From Phragmites australis (taxonomy: Eukaryota > Streptophyta > Magnoliopsida > Poales > Poaceae): 64,000 nt of DNA. Below, in pieces: positions 12,236 to 24,700 of the stretch. The notes under the pieces are model-generated. The model was not told the DNA's origin and did not search any database. It saw only the letters and a program-made list of their open reading frames with translations. The stretch spans positions 35,158,501-35,222,500 of the forward strand of contig NC_084927.1 of NCBI RefSeq assembly GCF_958298935.1, given 5' to 3'. Within the stretch, counting starts at the first letter, position 1, and each line of letters starts with the position of its first letter. Made by a program: the position numbers and the translations under genes.

Positions 12236-13209
12236 AATCCCAGGACATGTACGAGAGCAGCGTGATTATTCGAGTGCTTCTAGTTGCAAAACAAATTTCT
12301 TGCTTTTCTTTTTACCTAAAAAGTTTGAATCAGAAAACCATATCAATATCGGTTGATGACTCCAACCAGTACTCATAGTTGAATCTATTTGTTAACTAGT
12401 TTTTTTTAGCAAATCGGTCAGATTTCGGTGCGTTGGATCAATATTACGATTAGTACACTCGATAAATCTGGGTTCCTCCTGTGGATCATTTAGCCCAAAG
12501 GCATCGGTAGTCAGGTCCTCTTTACTGTAGTTTGTGCTGTCGTGTCCTCTCCCTGGAGAGTTCAGAGTGACATGTCTTTCAGCGAGTTCAAGCAAGAGGA
12601 GGGAGAACGAAGGGAGTTGAGTAAGGATTTTCTGGGCTGTTTCTTCTTCTTTTTTTCTTTCTACTAATCTGGACTAATTGAAAGGTGCAGATTTGTTCTA
12701 TTCACATTGTATTCGTCGTGACCTTGCGTATGTGTCTTGCCTCTACTGCTGGGTGATCGAAGGCGACAGCTCGTGCTGTTGTCTTAGGGTTTGTTATTTT
12801 CTTGGTTGGTTTTAATTTAAAGTGTAGTTGTTAACACGAATGCTAAATCTTACTCAGTGTTTTAGGGGGCTTCAACTCTTAATTTTATAGCCATAGGATT
12901 TCGTTGTGAGTTGTGCTCAAGGGGCTGGGGTTTGGTGTAAGAAAAATTCATGTGTTATTAGACCTTCTAACACCTGTTTGTTTTTATACCTACAGTTACA
13001 AATAGTTCATATATGAGTTGTGTTTAGTTTGTATTGGAGTTCTAATCATTTTTAATGATATTTTCAAGTAGTGTTGGTGTAAATAAAAAAAATTCGGTCT
13101 TGGAATCCCCGAGAAACTACCGATTTCTCAGTAAAACTTAGTGCTATTGCTTGGTAAATTTCTATATCCAATCGCTGCTCAAAAATCATTTTCAGTTACA
13201 CCAGACTAC

Positions 13210-13390
13210 GGCTCCATTTGGCATTGCGGTGGCCTTTCAAAAGTGCTTATTTATTTCTATTTTTAATGTGCAGTTGCTAGATGGAAGTTTCTTTTTATGA
13301 TTTGTAAAAATCACACAAAGAATAACAAATATTACTCTAACTAACTAGATTCTACCCAGTGCAGCTTAACAGCCGCAAACAGACCCTAAG
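13210..13390. mobile_element. MITE-like element (hAT type)
   Basis: The left end GGCTCCATTTGGCATTGCGG and the inverted right end (reverse complement CTTAGGGTCTGTTTGCGGC) resemble the GGGTCTGTTTG-type termini common among grass hAT MITEs. The match is imperfect and the target duplication is not clear. Confidence 0.35.
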
Positions 13391-14215
13391 ATCGATCAAT
13401 CGAATTCATTCTTGCAGCAGAGGATGAAATTAACTTCAATCCTTGGAGCTGAACGATGTTGGTGTTGTACCTATTCTAATCCTAGCGTTCTCGCAATTGT
13501 GTTTCGTGCATCTTCTCCTTCTTTCCTCGGACCCGTTTAAACAGGCTCTATAGCTGTTTTTGTTTAGTGGCCGATCTGTTAGGTTCGATCAATTTGCAAA
13601 CACAACAAACAAGAAGCAACTCGTTAAGGCATTGTACATCTATAGCTTGTTCTATCTAATCCAGTGGTTGAAAATTTGACTGAAAAAAAAAACTATCATA
13701 TACACAGTCCCATTCTATGGACTACGCGTGCCCCTTCTGCAAAGGGCTAATTTTCCTTTTTAGCATTGGTTTCGAAATTTTATGTCCTTTCCAAAATTTT
13801 ATTTGTTTTCTAAAAAGATGAAAGGTCGGCAGGGATGGTACCGAGCGATTTTTCCGAGCGGCGATGTGGTCAGGTTTGGCGCCATCTCCTTGGGCGTTTC
13901 ACCGATACATATTGAGGTAGAAGCACAAGCAACGAATGGCTAGCGGTGTGTGTCATCACAAAGAAAGATTCTCAAGTAACCAAGGTCGACCAAAATGGTC
14001 CTGCCGTTCATTCGTTCCATAGCCATCTCAACTCTGAACCGCAGAGCACGACCAAGCAAAGCTAAATTAGCATTCGAGTACCTGCGCATCCTTTACACGT
14101 AGTACTTATATTTCATCGTGTCGTAATAATACTTTACAGATGTATGGATCTCCCTTTCTGACCCGAAGATATTGTAGAGTTATCGGTGTTCTTTGGAAGA
14201 AAAAAACAATGCTGC

Positions 14216-14414
14216 AGACGCCTCCTTTTACAGCACCGTTTGAATTGCCGACATTTATCTTCAACGTAGATCTCAAAGCGGTGGATGAGATTTACTTAAC
14301 ACTGATAATATATGTTAAGTAATAAGCATATATAATAATTATTTATTTAGACAAGATACACTGTTTTGAGATTAATATTGAAGATAGATGTAAGTAATGT
14401 AGGAGAAGGCGTCT
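14216..14414. mobile_element. Foldback MITE, about 199 bp
   Basis: The ends AGACGCCTCCTTTTACA and, inverted, AGACGCCTTCTCCTACA frame a long imperfect palindrome. Inner blocks such as CATTTATCTTCAACGTAGATCTCAAA are echoed by the reverse complement of the right half. It is AT-rich in the middle and has no coding capacity. Confidence 0.65.
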
Positions 14415-15674
14415 ATATAACCGCCGTATAGAATTTTTTCCCGTGTTGTTTTCAGCGGGATCCTGATATTGCACCTTTAGAAGAAGAAAGATAAGCTTCT
14501 AAAGAAACCAAACAATCCCTATAGATGAACACAATACGATGAAACACATATACCTCAGTACGGCCATTCTCCAAGTCGACATGAGTTTCCCCAACTCGAT
14601 TCGGCCTACTCCACTTTGATTATATGTTTTTGCAACTCAATCTGTGGCGTCCTTCTTATATGGCTACGTCGTTCCCCAACTCAAAACCAACAAGATTACT
14701 GCCCATGTAACCTTGGCTGAGGGACATCATGACTAGGTTAGCGAGAGATCCAGCTAATGAATTGTGCCTACTTTAATTCGCGGATCATGTCCTGGTAGAT
14801 CTAATGGTATGATTTTTCTCTAGGCTACTAGATCTTGTGAATCTGAGAAAGGTGACGCGAGTTTGATCCTTAACCTCTTCCAGCGAGGAGTTAGATTCAA
14901 GACGTTGGCTACTGCGGCTATCCTATAGATAGGTTTTCTTGTCAGAGTTGGAAAAAGTTTTGACTCAATCCGGTTTTGACGATCTGATTCGTTGAGCTAT
15001 TGTGCGGACATGTGAAGAACAACGTAAGTTACTAAAGGTGAAGAAGAGGACATGGTTATGTTGTTTTTGTAGTTCCTTTATTTCTCAGGGACCTCGATGT
15101 AATATGAGTATGCATTTTTTCCATTTTTAATATAGTTCCAACCCCATTCCAAAAGAGAGAGAAAAGAACAGGGCCTTGATTTGCTCGCCTCGGTGTGGCC
15201 AAGCTTTGGGTTAGTGGGTTAGTTTTGCAACAACAAAAAAAAGCGTTTTTTTTCTTCCATAAATGGCCCCGAATTTTGGCTTGGCACATGAGTGCCAATT
15301 TATCGGGGTCTAAACGAATTCTAGCAAACTTGATTTGAGCACAAACCCAACGCACCCTACGTTCCTATAGCTGCCACAGGATCCACTTTAACCGCACATC
15401 TTACCTAACTAGTCTCTTACGTAGGAGGAGTACCTCTCTAGTCTGTAGTACGTACTAGCCATGTCATGTCGCAACCCCGCTTCAATTACTGGTTACCATA
15501 TTTCTTGGCTTCTTCAATGCACGTAATTATCGTGCACTCTCTTCCCGTACCGTGACTGAACGTGCCTGCCAAGTGCCAACGATCCCAAGTTCGACACATG
15601 TACAAGTGAGTGCAGCTCAAGCATCGAACGTAAACGAACAGTGAAACCAAGCACATGAGTTCACGCACGCACTG

Positions 15675-15683
15675 TATATATAA
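15675..15683 (+). promoter_or_regulatory. TATA box of PPO
   Basis: TATATATAA lies 75 bases before the PPO start codon. The PPO fragment has a related CTCTATATGTAT stretch at the corresponding distance, so the duplicate included the core promoter. Confidence 0.7.
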
Positions 15684-15757
15684 TAGCACTATGCACGCCA
15701 TGGCACGGCTATGATATCACGAGTTCACAACAGAGTACGTCCAGCTCGAGCAGCGCC

Positions 15758-17740
15758 ATGGAGAGCGCCGCAATGCCACGAAGTGTTGTTACCTACCCTC
15801 GCGTGCCATGCAGCCTCCAGACGCTTGGCTGCAACCTTCTCCTCCGCACGAGCAAAGCGACGAAACCACCGCGCCTCTCGTGCAGGGCCACCGGCGGCCG
15901 CGTCGACCGCCGCGACGTGCTCCTCGGCCTCGGCGGGGCGGCGGCCGGCCTCGCGACGACGCACCCTGGCGCGCTCGCGGCGCCCATCCAGGCGGACCTC
16001 CAGAACTGCCAGACGCCCGACATCCCCGCGACGGCAGCGGACCCCAGCTGCTGCATGACGTACCGCGCCGGCACCAGCATCGCCGACTTCCAGCTGCCGC
16101 CGGCGTCCTCGCCGCTCCGGGTGCGCCCGGCGGCGCAGCTGGCGGACAAGGAGTACTTGGCCAAGTACGAGAAAGCCGTGGCGCTGATGAAGAAGCTGCC
16201 CGACGATGATCCTCGCAGCTTCGTGCAGCAAGCGCGGGTGCACTGCGCGTACTGCAACGGAGCGTACGACCAGGTCGGGTTCCCGGGCCTGGAGATCCAA
16301 GTACACAACTGCTGGTTCTTCTTCCCATGGCACAGGTACGAGCATGCCTTTGTGCAATTTCAATTTGGTGTACCGATCAAATCGGTAACTAATAAATTTA
16401 GTGTGCACAGCTTCATGCATTTGACAAATTGGACGAGCTGCACCTTTTGTGCTGTGTGCTAAAAGTGATATTAAGTTGCACTGCTTTGACGAATTGGACG
16501 CAGGCTGTACACGTATTTCCACGAGAGAATTCTCGGCAAGCTCATTGGCGACGACTCGTTTGCGCTGCCGTTCTGGAACTGGGACGCGCCCGGCGGCATG
16601 ACGCTGCCGGCGATCTATGCCAACAAGTCTTCGCCGTTGTATGACGAGAGGCGCAGCCCCGCTCATCAGCCACCTTCGTTGCTTGATCTCGACTTCAGTG
16701 ACACCGACCCCAACATGCCAAGAGATCAGCAAACTGATCAGAACCTGAAGTTTATGTACCGTCAGGCCAGTATAGTAGTATACAGAATAATATGTACACA
16801 GCATGCACAAAATTGACACTCCAAATTAACCTGGGCGAAATTGATCATTGAGTAACGCACAATCATATTTGTACACATGCATCAGATGGTTTCGAGCGCC
16901 AAGAAGAGGGAGCTATTCCTGGGGCAACCCTACCGCACCGGCGACGCGCCGGACCCGGGCGCGGGCTCCCTCGAGAACGTGCCGCATGGCCCGCTCCACG
17001 GCTGGGTCGGCGACCCGAGGCAGCCGAACGGCGAGGACATGGGCAACTTCTACTCCGCGGGGCGCGACCCGGTGTTCTTCGCGCTCCACAGCAACATCGA
17101 CCGGCTGTGGCACGTCTGGCGCGGCCTCAGCCCCAGCAACACCGACTTCACCGACCCCGACTGGCTCGACGCCAGCTTCCTCTTCTACGACGAGGAGGCC
17201 CGCCTCGTCCGCGCCCGCGTCCGCGACTGCCTCGATACGGCCGCGCTGCGCTACACGTACCAGGACGTCGGCCTGCCGTGGCTGAACGCCAAGCCAACCA
17301 AGACAGCCGGCACGCCGGTGCCCGCCACGGGCGCGCTCCCGGCGAAACTGGACAAGACCGTGAGGGTGGCCGTGACGAGGCCCAGGGTCTCCAGGAGCCA
17401 GAAGCAGAAGGCCGAGGAGGAGGAGGTGCTGGTGGTCGAGGGGATCAAGATCGCCGACCATTCCAGGTACGTCAAGTTCGACGTGTACGTGAACCAGTGC
17501 GAAGGCGGGGCCGGGACGGCGGCGGCCGAGTGCGCGGGGAGCATGGCGCTCACGCCGCACGTGATCCGGCACAACAACAAGAAGGCCGGCTCGGTCAAGA
17601 CGGTGGCGAGGTTCGGCATCACCGACTTGCTGGACGAGATCGGAGCTGACGGGGACAAGACGATAACCGTGTCGCTCGTGCCGAGGTGCGCCGGCGACGT
17701 GGTCACCGTGGGCGGCGTCAGTATCGAGTACGTTAAGTGA
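15758..17740 (+). CDS. PPO: Polyphenol oxidase (catechol oxidase/tyrosinase family)
   Basis: PPO is a type-3 copper enzyme of the thylakoid lumen that oxidises o-diphenols to quinones, which cause browning. Exons 15758-16335, 16504-16765 and 16886-17740 join in frame to 564 residues. Residues 1 to about 75 form a bipartite transit peptide; DRRDVLLGLG is a twin-arginine-type motif and cleavage is likely near GALAA. CuA ligands are His162, His183 and His192, with Cys166 placed for the thioether to His183. CuB ligands are His314, His318 and His348. The spacings (21, 9, 4, 30) equal those of plant catechol oxidases. Downstream are the PPO1_DWL region (DWLDASFLFYDEEA, about 375) and the PPO1_KFDV domain (KFDVYVN, about 480). 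Intron 1 is GT-AG; intron 2 can be read in frame only with a GC donor (CAG|GCCAGT). The first ATG was chosen for its context. The gene is convergent with starch synthase III. Confidence 0.96.
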
Positions 17741-18783
17741 AGCATTAGTATGTGTTATCGTCTCTGCTTATGGGATATGGGAGACCGGGTGTGGTCCTTT
17801 TCTATCGACGAGCCTATACGTGGTTGGAGTCGCGAAGAAGAGCTCGACAAGTAGCCGGGCTTGTGCTTGTACGTACCGGTAATATATGCACGATTGGTGA
17901 CTGAATAAGTACGATTTTAAGTAGCGATAATGTTCTCGTGTCTTGTTTGGTGAATGGGACTGGGTAAACACTTTGTCTTGGAGTGTGAGGCCGCGTACGT
18001 TCACGAGGCTGAGCAGAGGGCAGAAGCACGTTGCTGCATAAGGTGAACTCGGCAGCCGGCGTGACATCGAGAACCTGGGAGTTCATGGCCCCTCGTGTTG
18101 GCGGCATGGCCCCGCGGGTGGAGAGGGGGTCATGTTGGCCGCGCGGGTCGGGTTCATCACAAATTTCCCCCCACTATCCACGGGTCATGTATGAACCCAT
18201 GTCATTGTACTGTAATATCTGGGTCAGAGGTCTGTGAGAAATGCAGAAAACTTAACCAAGATTAAACATAGCATTATAGCATCATAACTGTTGATGGTGA
18301 AGTTAGATAAGTGCACAGGTAAGCTTCTGCTTCTCGATGGTTAACGCTGACAGTGGCAGACACTTGCAGATAACACGAGAAGGCAGGTTATTGAGTCCAT
18401 CATATACTATTTGGTAGTATGAAGTTGTGTCTTCAGAAACTACAGAGAGCATCGACTCTAAAATCTACAGCTTAACATGCAAAATATGTACATCTGAAAG
18501 ACTAACGAACTGTAAAAGATATTTGCACCCGACAAAGATACATGTTTGCAAAACTGTTCTTTCACCTGAATGAGCTTTTGCGTGCCACAAAATGTGCAGT
18601 GTTGTTGTAAACTCAAGCCATCGCTGGGCAGAGGGCTGTGAGCTGTTACGGATGGCGGGGATGTAGAAGCCAGTATTCTTTTCTCCCCATTGCTATTTTG
18701 ACAAAAGAATGGGTACCGACAAGGACATTCACTGATGCTTGAAACCTGGGAAAACCAAATCTGTTCTCCCCGTCATTAAGGTC
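17741..18783. other. Convergent intergenic spacer, PPO to starch synthase III
   Basis: About 1 kb between two convergent genes; it should hold both 3'UTRs and polyadenylation signals. No ORF with recognisable similarity and no transposon end was seen. Confidence 0.6.
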
Positions 18784-21700
18784 TCAGTTTTTGCGAGCAG
18801 AATGATACAGTTCCATGTAGTCCAGAGCAGGTCTGTTCCATGACCAATCTTGCTCCATTACCCTCTTGCAAAGGGAGTTGAACCAATCGCGAGCGTCGTA
18901 AAATGTGGTTATTGCTCTGAAATAAAATGACGACAGATGGAATCAATAATGATACAACATTACAGTTTGTGCAACTCTTGATTGATTATACTTGCCTGTC
19001 GAGAGCATAATCCACACCATTCCTGTCGGCACCTTCGAAACTGAATCCGTTTGGTTCAAGGCCTTGTGCCTTAGCCCGATCCTTATCATTGTCCACGTCG
19101 AATACGGTGTCATAAAGGCCTGCAGAATGCACGATACACCTTTTAATGTCAACTTGAAAGGCAATGCCATGGAATATAAACATTCCAGACATATACTCAC
19201 CTCCAGTTTTTCGAACAATTGGGATGGATCCATATCGCATAGCAATAAGCTGAGTTAAACCACAAGGTTCAAAGAGGGAAGGAACAAGAATGAAGTCCGC
19301 ACCAGCATATATCTGCAATAGGATCATAAATTCAGTACTCATCAATTTTCCAATTCTAATACAAGGGGCTACTGGCAGGGGATCCGAAACTAACCAAATG
19401 CGACAGTGGCTCGTCATAGGTTAAACAAAGCTTCGCCCGACCATGATATTCACCATGCAGTTTACTGGCTAAGTCTGTAAAGTCACCTTGTATGCGAGGA
19501 TCTGGAGCTGAACCTAGCAAAACCACCTGTTGTTGAAAGACAACATGCTTCAGTTCTGAACTGAACATAGCATAAATGATAAAATGACAAACTTGCAAGC
19601 AATATCTGTGAGCAAGGGATGAGACCTGTCCATTGCGTTCGAGAGTTCGATAAATTGCATGTTTGATAAGGTGGATTCCCTTCTGGACTGTTAGACGAGT
19701 GATGATTCCAACAACAGGAGTATCAGTTTGCTGTAATCCAAGCTTCTGCTGCAATGCCTTTTTTGCAGCACTCTTGCCCTCGACAACATTCTCGGATGTA
19801 TAATGGACCTGAAATAGAATGCAGCAAAAAAGTTGAGCTAGAAAATGTTCACAATAAAAGGTTGAATTATTGGTCTATAGCCAACATAAGTGAAGTCTGA
19901 TAGTGGTAGTGGTAAACAGACATCAAATTCAAATTATTTGCAATAGAATTATTCAGCTTCGCAAAGCTTGAGATGTTCGTAACCTCCCAGACAAATTAGA
20001 AAATAAATAGGATGTCCTAGGATAAAATAAAAGGAAATGTAATTGCAGCTGCACTGTTTCCGCAAGTTCACAAAATCAAAGCAGGTAGTAAATGGCTAAA
20101 TCCATATATACAAAATATGTATGAATGCACTCATTGATGATTAGTGTACCGGAATAAACTTGTCAGTATATGGATCCCAAATATTGGGATCAATTCCATT
20201 TCGAATGCCATGGAATTTGAAGGACTGAGGGGCAATAGCTCCATGTCCTGCCACTTCCCTCGAATACGTGTCAGAAACCTGGAAGGGATGCCAAAACAGT
20301 TCAAATCAGATAAACAGGAGCATGGTTGAGCAATACGAAGGATTTGTACAACAAACAACAACAAAAAAGAAAATAAAGGTACTCACAGTTGTAGCTTTAT
20401 CACAATGTGTCATTGCCTTGCCAATGTGATGTGCTCCAAACTCAAGATTGTGGATGGTAAATACAACCCGACCGTTTGTCAGCCCATTAAGAGCATACTG
20501 TTCCTTGTATAGCCAAGCAACTGGAGCACTTGACCAATCATGACAATGTATGATATCCTGCCAAAATAACGGCACATCAACCCCATGAGAAGTTGAGGGG
20601 AAAAAGAGCAACCAACAAGGTAACAGAACAGAACACGTGCAGTCCACAGCTTTTAAAAAAGACAGCTTCTGTTTGAAATAATTTCGTAAATAGAAAGTGG
20701 AAAATGACTCCACTATTAGCATAAGATGAGATAACAGAATAAACTATCATCATGCACCAACGACATGAGGAAAGAGCAAATGTCATGGGAAAAGACCTAG
20801 ATAAACATCAATAATGTAAAAGAGGTCTTGCTGAACAAATCTTGTACTTACCGGAGAAGATCCACTCTGCAGGAGAAACTCCAGAGCAGAATGACAGAAG
20901 AAGCCAAATCTACTCTCATCATTCTTCCCATAGACACATCCAACCCAAAACATCCTGCAGAAAGAAATGTCAACATATGATCTAGAGTTAAATTTCCACA
21001 CAACTCTAGTCATGCTCAACTCAATGATGAGAGGCACAGCAATACAAGATAGAACAAAAATACAAACAAGAAACCAATCAATGCACTGAATTAAAATAGA
21101 ACAGCATCTTACAGCAAACCCTATTGCAGCATAAAAGATTTATTAGAGGCAACATTCAGATTTTTCTGAGGACATCATCAACTGAAACACAAGGCAAGAC
21201 TACAAAAGAGTACTCAGCTAAAAGAAATCAAAATAAATGACAATGCAGTCAATGACAACTGACAAATAGAATATGCTGGTAAAGTGGAGAATAAGGTGCT
21301 ACATACCCATTTTGTGGTTCCAAGAAATAAACAGGAAGGTCTTCAACCTTACCAAACCATACTTTTATCTCTGTACCACCCCAAGCAAAACTTTGACGGT
21401 AATGTAAATCCTTCACCTGTGCCAAAAGAAATGCAACTTGATGAGGAAAATCGATACCTCAAGACTATGGAACTACTCACACGTAAATATGAAAAAGATA
21501 AAAGGTGTTGCAGATTAACATGCAGAAACAATATCGAAAGCATACTTCATCAAGTAAAAAAAAGGGGTCATTTTAGACATCAACACAGCTCCAAAATGTG
21601 AATTTGGAAAGTAATTTCTATTGTAACAAAATTATATAACATAACAAAATTATATAACTATGGAACTAATTTCTGAGACGAATTTATTCATATTATTTTC

Positions 21701-24700
21701 AAATGTCCAAACTCAATTTTTTAAATAAAAATATCGATAGCCAGAGTTTAAATAGTTTGACTGCATGCAACCTTTTAACCAGTATTTTGTGACAGGAGGG
21801 AGTAATTAATTTTAATCCTCCAAGAAATTACAAGTTAAGAAAGAAACAATCCACAGAACATTACACTCACTGTGTCACAGTAGAATTATGTGCTGTTAAA
21901 TTATAAGGAACTAAACTTCATCATAAGTGAAAAAGGCGCCGCAGGACTGAAAAGAAAGAAAAGGAAAAGAGAAAAAGAAAGAGAACAGAAGGAACAGGAT
22001 GATTCACATCAGTAGGCAAACTTACAATGCTTAGGTTTAAACAATCATATTTCGGAAGAATAATCTCAACGTTGTGGCCCAAATCTTGAACAGCTCGTGA
22101 AAGGCTTGTAACAACATCGCCAAGACCTCCAACCTGTGCCCACATTGGTCATTGTTGGATATGCCATCATTTTGTGCATCACAAAATATGGGGCAAATGT
22201 AAATTTACCTTTGCAATAGGAGCCATTTCTACTGCAACGTGCACAATGTGCATAGGAGGTTCCTTTGCAACAGAATCAGACACAGGAATATGATAGTCCA
22301 TCCCATGCCTATTGTCATATATTCCACCTTCTTCCGACTCAGAGAAAACAAAGTCCATCATATAAGCATCCAAGGGAACCCTGACTGAGAAATGAGCATA
22401 TCACTTAAGGGGAAACAATAAATATTGATCAATATTGGCAACAATGGTTCAAAAACATGTGGTAAAAATGAATTTTCATAGGCTTGAGAAAAAGGTGGCA
22501 GTGCTTATCAGGATTGTATAATGCATGGAGCAAGAGTTTGGTCTCCTCCAGCAGAATTTTAAAGAACTTACTAAAGGAGGATATCCGCTATGAAAGTATA
22601 TGTTAGGATAATCATCCACTGAGAGGATAGCCAGGGACGTCGACTGCTAAGGGAGGGACTATAGATTGAGGAGACTTAGAACATTGGAGAAGACATAGGA
22701 GAAGGGGACTGGGACTAGATTGATTTCTCTTGCTTGACTACAAAGGATAGCAGCCGTGTGCCTTATATAGGCCTACAAAGATCTCATTCAAATCCAATTC
22801 TAACTTATCTCTAATCTTATCTCTAACTCTTATCAGATTTATACTAACCGATCTCTAATCCTATTTTTAACTAAATCTGATTCAATCTAACACACCAATC
22901 TAACTAACCCTATAGCTAACCAATCTAATCGCGTACCATAGTACCGTGGCTGAACAGTACCACGCGTGAGCCATAATTTCAGCACCTAACAACTTCACCC
23001 CTCCTTGCAAGACAGCTCGTCCTCGAGCTGTGGTGGCAGGCATGGCGATGTAGATCCCTCCACGGCTCGAGCAATAGAACCCTCGTTGGATTCGGAACCT
23101 GACAACTTTGATACCAAATGATAGGATAATCATCTGTCAGGAGGATAGCTGGGAGGCGTTGACTGCTAGGGGAGAGATTGGACTATAAATTGGAGAGACT
23201 TACAACATTGGAGGAGCCATAAGAGAAGGGGATGGGATTACATTGATTTTTCTTACTTGATTACAACGGGTGTCGGCCGTGTGCCTTGTATAGGCCTGCA
23301 AAGTCCTCGTTCAAATCCAATTTTAACTTATCTCTAACTCTGATCTGATGTAAACTAACCGATCTCTAATCTTATATCTAACTGAATCTAATTCAAACTA
23401 ACACACCAATCTAACTAACTCTATTGCTAACCAATCTAATCACGTGCTACAGTACCGCTTCTGAACAGTACCACGATTGAACAGTATTCCAGTGCCTAAC
23501 AGTATATCAACTAGTTCATCCAAATCCATTGAGGTCCAACACCATACAAGATAGATTCCACAAGTAGATTTGGGGAAAACTACTCTGAAAGGCCATTTTG
23601 GTTACTTGATTGTGAAATTAGTTCAAAAATGTGTCCAAGAAAAAGATATTATGATATAATGTAAGTACACACACACCTGTTGCTCGTAAGTGTGAACCAT
23701 TCTCTGCATTCACCATCTTTTGCGGTGGTAAGGGACCGCTTGGATGAGTCCAACGGTTAAAGGAACATCTGAACCAAACCTCTGGCTTTCCGTTCAGCAC
23801 TGTGTTAGAAGGATTATAAAGCACGTCCACAGTGGTTCCTGCACGTACTTCAAGTGGCTCAGTGTACACGATGTGTTTCTGTGAGAGCAGAAACGCCCTC
23901 ATAGTCTTATCCTTCATCTCAGCTTTCAATTTTGCAGATCTCTCAGCCTATGTGGAAAAAAAGGCAACAATAGAAAGATCTTCCTTGAGTTATGTTGTTG
24001 AAAGAGTGTCAAAATCATTGCTTCTTGTTTGATAAGTCTCCAAGTACAAATAGGTACATTGATCCATTATATGCAATGATTATTTTGAACTAACCTTTAT
24101 TCGATCCGCATCCTCCCTTTCTCTTCGCTCTTTCTGAAGCCGTCTAAAGATCCTATGTTCTTCTTCCACCCAAAAAAGGTCCTCTGATATGTTATTTGGA
24201 ACAATAGCATGGAAATCTTGCCGTCCATTGTTATCATAATTCCTTGCATTCCCAGGTGGCCCATCAGCAAAAACCCAGTCCAAAACCAATGCCCTTTCGG
24301 GTAATGTAACTATATATGGAGTTAAGTCAAATGTAAGTTTTATGCACAATAGACAAATAGCAACTAAACACCAAAGATCAAGCAGAAGATAGATCTTAAA
24401 ATAAATACATATTACATAACATGTACCTGAATAAACAACCTTCAGTAGGTAACTTCAACACATAAGGATTTCAAGTTACCATACTTCTTTTATGCGTTGG
24501 ACAATTTTAACTTGTTGCAGTACAATCTATGCCAAATTAAATGGTTCCTTCCATTGTTTTTTTATGACGTTTTAGAACCTTTTGCTCAAACTTTATAAAA
24601 TATAGCCATCCAAATTTTAGAGCTATGTAGATTGGCCATATTGAACACTGTAACACTAGAGTTTCATTAAAAGGAATTTCTAATACTGTGTTATGTCAAT

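Larger units (their letters stand above)
10761..15660. other. Intergenic region between PPO fragment and PPO
   Basis: No protein-coding gene can be supported. The stretch holds a tRNA-like SINE candidate (about 12150-12235) and MITE-like blocks at 13210-13390 and 14216-14414. The rest is AT-rich DNA with short uninformative frames. It probably includes decayed remains of the missing tandem PPO copy, but I see no further PPO similarity. Confidence 0.5.

Noticed and set aside
15725..16819. 364-codon minus-strand frame
   Set aside because: Shadow of the GC-rich PPO exons on the opposite strand; it crosses both PPO introns and has no domain.
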